From positions 1 to 24,837 of the forward strand of contig CAYVAR010000019.1 of NCBI GenBank assembly GCA_964449675.1: DNA of 24,837 bases, read 5' to 3'. The position numbers were made by a program, and so were the translations under genes. The stretch comes from CAYVAR01 sp964449675 (GTDB taxonomy: Bacteria > Patescibacteriota > Microgenomatia > UBA10105 > UBA927). Shown here piece after piece: positions 21,527-24,837 of this stretch. Numbering within the stretch: position 1 is the first letter of the stretch; each line of letters begins with the position of its first letter. The notes under the pieces were generated by a model. That model searched no databases. It saw nothing but the letters and a program-made list of their open reading frames with translations, and was not told the DNA's origin.

Positions 21527-22699
21527 ATGGTGTCTGTATATAAAAACATTCGAGTGCTTAATATTCTTCATGTATTAAACGACGGATTTCAGGCAAGTTT
21601 TATACTTCTCCTCCCATTTATTGCAAAAGAGTTAGGAATAAATCTCACTCAAGTCGGTATTCTTGGATCAGCGCTTGTTGCGGTTCAAATTATTTTATCA
21701 ATCCCAGCTGGTTTATCAGCAGCAAAGTTCAATGGCTTCATTTTGCTTATTTTCGCCATACTTCTTTACGCCAGTGGTTTCCTTGGTGTATCTGTCTCTC
21801 CAACGTATGTATGGCTTCTTATTTTTTTTCTTGTGGCAGGAATTGGATTAGGTATCTTTCATCCGATCGCATTTGCACTGGTTGCGAAATGGTCGCAGAA
21901 AAATACACGCGGGAGGCAAATGGGGAATTTTACGGCAATAGGAGAAATTGGGCGCCTTGGGTTCACGGTATTTATTACGCAACTTATCGTTTTTATTGGT
22001 TGGCGATTGACTGCTTTTGCTTATGGATTATTAGGACTTATTGTTTTTTTACTTTATGCACGAATATTTTTAAAAATACAAGAACGTACGCAATTCCAAG
22101 AGACAGAATCAAAACAACGCATAGGTCTTTTTCAGATTATCTCAAATCTGCGATTTATTTTGGCTACTCTTACCGGCGCTTTTGATTCATTTGCCAGCTC
22201 ATCGCTTTTCGTATTTTTGCCATTTCTTCTCTTGAAGCGTGGCGTTGATGCATCAGTTCTTGGTATGTTTTCTGCTTTCTTTTTAATCGGCAACTTAGTG
22301 GGGAAATATTTTCTTGGAAGATCCGCGGATCGTTTTGGAAATACAAAAATATTTACTATTGCTGAGATACTTATGGCTTTGTTTATTGTACTTCTTGCCA
22401 ATAGCACTTCGCTGGTTTTGATTATTATTTTTTCTCTTGTTCTTGGTGCGTTAACAAAAGGAACGATTCCGGTATATCAGACGATGGTATCTGATTCTGT
22501 TGAGCACCACGGTAATTACGAAAAATCGTTTGGTATAAGTTTATTTGTTGTCAGTATTGCGACGACTCTTTCGCCAATCATACTCGGGTATGTTTCTGAT
22601 GTCGGAGGAATAGTTTGGGCATTTAACGTTGCAGCACTTTTTGCATTAATAGCAATTCTACCGGCAATAGGATATGCCTATGCAAAATCTAAAAAATAA
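21527..22699 (+). CDS. MFS transporter, fosmidomycin-resistance-like
   Basis: A 390-residue protein with twelve predicted helices in two halves. The opening (VLNILHVLNDGFQASFILLLPFIAKELGI), the loop AGIGLGIFHPIAFALVAKWSQKNTRGRQMG and the second-half FLIGNLVGKYFLGRSADRFG match major facilitator transporters of the FSR/fosmidomycin-resistance type, which export small molecules by proton antiport. The substrate is unknown. The start ATG 21527 is set by the extended -10 box 6 bases upstream; a longer reading from 21425 overlaps the previous gene and is rejected. TAA 22697-22699 is followed one base later by ATG of a short hydrolase-like fragment. Confidence 0.87.
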   Translation: MVSVYKNIRVLNILHVLNDGFQASFILLLPFIAKELGINLTQVGILGSALVAVQIILSIPAGLSAAKFNGFILLIFAILLYASGFLGVSVSPTYVWLLIFFLVAGIGLGIFHPIAFALVAKWSQKNTRGRQMGNFTAIGEIGRLGFTVFITQLIVFIGWRLTAFAYGLLGLIVFLLYARIFLKIQERTQFQETESKQRIGLFQIISNLRFILATLTGAFDSFASSSLFVFLPFLLLKRGVDASVLGMFSAFFLIGNLVGKYFLGRSADRFGNTKIFTIAEILMALFIVLLANSTSLVLIIIFSLVLGALTKGTIPVYQTMVSDSVEHHGNYEKSFGISLFVVSIATTLSPIILGYVSDVGGIVWAFNVAALFALIAILPAIGYAYAKSKK

Positions 22700-22700
22700 T

Positions 22701-22775
22701 ATGAAACAATTCTATTTAACGGAAATCACGAACAAAGAATGGAATACCCGTAGGGTTATGAGTAATACTATTTGA
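22701..22775 (+). pseudogene. Short fragment resembling the start of the downstream hydrolase
   Basis: ATG 22701, one base after the MFS stop, reads MKQFYLTEITNKEWNTRRVM and four more residues before TGA 22773-22775. The first 14 residues align with the start of the hydrolase at 23453 (MKSFYLAEIVTKDK): eight identical positions plus conservative changes. The DNA is diverged, so this is not a recent copy. The fragment then ends in the toxin-antitoxin operator. It could be the remnant of a hydrolase paralogue cut by arrival of the module, or a start region left behind by a rearrangement. Too short to act as an enzyme. Confidence 0.55.
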
Positions 22776-22809
22776 CAAAAGGTATTACCTTTGCTAATGT
22801 AGTATTACT
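22761..22809 (+). promoter_or_regulatory. Toxin-antitoxin promoter with three phased operator boxes
   Basis: The promoter is TTGACA (22772-22777), 17 bases, TAATGT (22795-22800), 9 bases to ATG. GTAtTAC-type heptamers begin at 22762, 22782 and 22802, exactly 20 bases apart. AGTAATACTA (22761-22770) and TAGTATTACT (22800-22809) are perfect inverted arms, and AAAGGTATTACCTTT (22778-22792) is a palindrome inside the promoter spacer. It fits autorepression by the AbrB-type antitoxin. Confidence 0.75.
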
Positions 22810-23055
22810 ATGATCGGATATTCAACGATGACACAAAAAGGGCAGGTGACGATACCGGCTGCCATCCGTGCGGCTTTGGGCCTGCAGCCGCGGCAGCGTG
22901 TCGTGATTACGAGAGACGCTGATGGCGCGCGGATCAAGCCTGCTCGGGATTTCTACTCTCTTTTTGGATCGGTGAAAACGAAGAAAAAAATGAACATACG
23001 CGCAATGCGCAAGTCATTTATCCAATACTTGGGTACGCGGCGTCATGGTTTATGA
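22810..23055 (+). CDS. AbrB/MazE-like antitoxin
   Basis: An 81-residue protein. The N-terminal SpoVT/AbrB swapped-hairpin DNA-binding domain is clear: STMTQKGQVTIPAAIRAALG, then LQPRQRVVITRDADGARIKP. The C-terminal part is basic (KTKKKMNIRAMRKSF) and probably wraps the PIN toxin. It would neutralise the toxin and repress its own promoter, where phased palindromic boxes lie. ATG 22810 is set by the promoter 9 bases upstream. Its TGA overlaps the toxin's ATG by four bases, the usual antitoxin-first order. Confidence 0.88.
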   Translation: MIGYSTMTQKGQVTIPAAIRAALGLQPRQRVVITRDADGARIKPARDFYSLFGSVKTKKKMNIRAMRKSFIQYLGTRRHGL

Positions 23056-23456
23056 AAACGGCATATGTCGATACCAATGTTATACTTCGATATTTAACGA
23101 ATGACGTTGCTTCTCTCGCCTTGCGCGCGAAGAAATGGTTTCAAAAAGCAGAAGAAGGAATATACAAAGCGTTGGTTCTGCACATAACGCTCGTTGAGGT
23201 GGTATTTCTTCTTGAGCACTGGTACAAACAGGATAAACGCGCTTCAGTCGAGCAACTTCTGCTGTTTATTTCTCCCGATTGGATAACCGTACCATCAAAG
23301 GGCGCAGTACAAGAGGCGTTGGAAGCATATAAGGAAACCACGATTGATTTTGTTGATCTTCTCACCTGGGCGCTCGCCAGAGAGGAAGGGGCGGCGATCG
23401 TCTCTTTTGATAAGCACTTCGATCGACTCGAACCATCAATTCGCGTGGAACCATGA
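23052..23456 (+). CDS. PIN-domain toxin, VapC-like
   Basis: A 134-residue PIN-domain ribonuclease, normal in length. The acidic metal-site residues are present: D7 (AYVDTNVILR), E49 (HITLVEVVF), D102 (TIDFVDLL) and D120 in SFDKHFDRL with D124 nearby. VapC-type toxins cut tRNA or rRNA and stop translation until bound by the antitoxin; the target here is unknown. It starts in an ATGA overlap with the antitoxin, and its stop overlaps the hydrolase start in a second ATGA, so three genes are translated in series. Confidence 0.9.
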   Translation: MKTAYVDTNVILRYLTNDVASLALRAKKWFQKAEEGIYKALVLHITLVEVVFLLEHWYKQDKRASVEQLLLFISPDWITVPSKGAVQEALEAYKETTIDFVDLLTWALAREEGAAIVSFDKHFDRLEPSIRVEP

Positions 23457-24349
23457 AGTCATTTTACCTTGCGGAAATTGTCACCAAAGACAAGCTCATC
23501 CATCAGGGGATGTATTATCGACCCCAAAAGCCCTCCTTCGCTAAAGCTTCGGCGGGCAAAGCGATCCTTTGGGTGCATGGGTTGGGGAGTACGTTTTATG
23601 GAAATGTTGCTCTTTTTGAAGCGTTTTCCGATGCATGCGAGAAGCAAGGGTTTGGGTTTGCATCGTTTAACAATCGTGGTCACGACATAGTGACAGGCAT
23701 CAAAAAAGTCGATCCATCAAGTGATAAAGGATACACACGTATTCGAGGAGGAGCAGCTCTCGAAACATTTAAAGACTCAGTGCATGATATTGAAGCAGGA
23801 GTTGCATTCCTTCGAGCCCAAGGATTTTCCAAAGTAATCGTCGTTGGTCACAGCACAGGATCAAACAAAGTTTGTTACTACGCAGCATCCCAAAATAATA
23901 ATTCAATAGTTGGATATGTTCTTGCTGGTCCAGTCAGCGATCGAAACACGCCAGGCGTAGATTTAGCGCAAATCCGTCGAAACATTCAAAAAATGAAAAT
24001 ACAAGTGAAACAAGGAAAAGGCGAGATGATTGTCGAGGATGTGTACGATATGCCGATGACTCCCAAACGATATGTGAGTCTTTTAGATAGTGAAGATATG
24101 TTTGATTATTTTGGAATGGGCAAGAAACTCAAGTCATTTCTTTCAAAAATTCGCAAGCCCTTACTTATCATTCTTGGAGAAAAGGATGAATACCTCAATA
24201 AACCAGCAAGAACTGCTTTGAAGGTCTTTGATCGGTATGCCGTTTCACCGAAATATAAAAGCGTGGTTATTCAAGATGGACTTCATAGTTTCAACGGAAG
24301 AGAGCGACAATTTGTACATACAATGCTTCAATGGGTGAGTGGACTCTGA
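23453..24349 (+). CDS. Alpha/beta hydrolase with repeat-derived insertion
   Basis: A 298-residue alpha/beta hydrolase. WVHGLGSTFYGN (40-51) is the oxyanion-hole region, S134 in GHSTG (132-136) the nucleophile, D245 in GEKDEY the acid and H278 in DGLHSF the catalytic His. The fold and length fit serine esterases or acyl hydrolases; the substrate is unknown. No signal peptide, so cytoplasmic. Residues 28-37 (SFAKASAGKA) before the first strand come from a short palindromic repeat. The start ATG overlaps the toxin's stop (ATGA), which ties it to the toxin-antitoxin operon, an odd place for a housekeeping hydrolase. Its TGA stop forms part of the next gene's -10 box. Confidence 0.87.
   Translation: MKSFYLAEIVTKDKLIHQGMYYRPQKPSFAKASAGKAILWVHGLGSTFYGNVALFEAFSDACEKQGFGFASFNNRGHDIVTGIKKVDPSSDKGYTRIRGGAALETFKDSVHDIEAGVAFLRAQGFSKVIVVGHSTGSNKVCYYAASQNNNSIVGYVLAGPVSDRNTPGVDLAQIRRNIQKMKIQVKQGKGEMIVEDVYDMPMTPKRYVSLLDSEDMFDYFGMGKKLKSFLSKIRKPLLIILGEKDEYLNKPARTALKVFDRYAVSPKYKSVVIQDGLHSFNGRERQFVHTMLQWVSGL
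23532..23561. repeat. Short repeat encoding FAKASAGK inside the hydrolase
   Basis: CCTTCGCTAAAGCTTCGGCGGGC-type DNA with inner dyads (GCTAAAGC, CTTCG/CGGCG) read in frame as SFAKASAGKA. From memory this peptide recurs in unrelated Patescibacteria proteins. It sits in the loop before the first core strand. Confidence 0.5.
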
Positions 24350-24355
24350 TATAAT
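24347..24355 (+). promoter_or_regulatory. Extended -10 box overlapping the hydrolase stop codon
   Basis: TGATATAAT: TG, one base, perfect TATAAT. The TGA is the stop codon of the hydrolase before it. Nine bases to ATG 24365. Confidence 0.65.
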
Positions 24356-24364
24356 CCAGTCAAT

Positions 24365-24837
24365 ATGCCCCAAGCATCTCCACCCCCAGCAGTTCATGAA
24401 GAATCATTGGGGATTACCAATCGTTTTGGCGAAAAGCTCGAAGCATTAGTGCGAACGCCTGAAGGTAAAGGACCATTTTCGGCGGTGATTTTTGTATCTG
24501 GTTTTGGCATGGACCTTCATGAATACATCAATTCCAATGATGAAATCTCCAAGCGATTAGTACAAAAAGGCTTTCTTACTCTTCAATTTAGTTTTTCTGG
24601 ATGCGGAAAATCAGAAGGCGATTATCGCGAAATGACGCTTGAGCGACAAGCACAACAGATCGAAGATATGATTCGTTGGCTTGCTCGGCAAAAACATGTT
24701 GACGCAAATCACATAGGTATTCACGCAACGTCTATGGGTGTTCCTTCGACACTGTTTTCTAACTATTCTCGTTGTAAAGCTTTGTGTTTTGTTTCCGGCG
24801 TATATCAAGTAAACCGAAGCATTCATAAAGTGTATGA
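24365..24837 (+). CDS. Second alpha/beta hydrolase, 3' end missing
   Basis: Reads from ATG 24365 off the right edge, 157 full codons. MPQASPPPAVHEESLGITNR leads into a beta-strand start, VIFVSGFGMDLHEY is the oxyanion-hole region (HG replaced by SG), and FLTLQFSFSGCGKSEGDYRE is the strand-4 and GxGxS-type loop seen in the BAAT/dienelactone-like and YqkD-like groups. S123 in HATSMG (120-125) is the nucleophile candidate, with Ala where the G-x-S-x-G elbow normally has its first Gly. The catalytic Asp and His would lie beyond the window. The start follows an extended -10 box by 9 bases, without a Shine-Dalgarno. Confidence 0.82.
   Translation, partial: MPQASPPPAVHEESLGITNRFGEKLEALVRTPEGKGPFSAVIFVSGFGMDLHEYINSNDEISKRLVQKGFLTLQFSFSGCGKSEGDYREMTLERQAQQIEDMIRWLARQKHVDANHIGIHATSMGVPSTLFSNYSRCKALCFVSGVYQVNRSIHKVY

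Overview
The window looks like a chromosomal segment of a Candidate Phyla Radiation (Patescibacteria) bacterium. This is inferred from family content: DUF5667 and DUF5674 proteins, a VanW-type wall protein, cupredoxin proteins, a lone RnfD-like subunit, many small unplaced genes, tight ATGA overlaps, and short palindromic or tandem repeats inserted in frame inside conserved genes. UGA acts only as a stop. I saw no rRNA, tRNA, CRISPR array or complete insertion sequence, and no gene-free stretch above about 200 bases.

Layout. 1-3036: the 3' part of the ribosomal GTPase gene typA/bipA, then a divergent calcineurin-like phosphoesterase. 3037-3471: a structured leader in front of a small DUF378 membrane protein. 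3472-11736: an envelope block, mostly on the minus strand. It holds an RnfD/NqrB-like protein with a 58-residue membrane partner, a membrane-anchored methyltransferase, a CopC-cupredoxin fusion on the plus strand, a ZIP metal transporter, a secreted cupredoxin fused to a periodic cysteine-repeat domain, a large secreted DUF5667 / Cys-rich / poly-Pro protein and a small secreted protein. 11737-14649: an anchored lipoprotein-like gene, then tsaD with four repeat-derived insertions, a small membrane protein and a nucleotidyltransferase. 14650-18645: VanW, divergent from a membrane-anchored solute-binding protein that is coupled to a nucleotidyltransferase-like protein. 18646-20816: groES-groEL and a good terminator. 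20817-22699: DUF5674, a coupled unknown protein and an MFS transporter. 22700-24837: a hydrolase-like start fragment, an AbrB/PIN toxin-antitoxin pair behind an unusually regular operator, and two alpha/beta hydrolases, the last cut by the window end.

Two start types coexist. groES, groEL, DUF378 and the cupredoxin-Cys-repeat gene have strong Shine-Dalgarno sites. At least six other genes have a -10 box only 5-9 bases before the start codon, often as an extended TGnTATAAT-type box, which predicts leaderless mRNAs. Genes inside operons start by stop/start overlap instead.

The points most worth a second look are: tsaD carrying four separate repeat insertions without losing its frame; the seven-fold C-x(10-12)-C repeat domain fused to a cupredoxin; the toxin-antitoxin promoter with three GTAtTAC boxes at exact 20-base steps, next to a fragment resembling the start of a hydrolase; and the DUF378 leader, which can fold two mutually exclusive hairpins.
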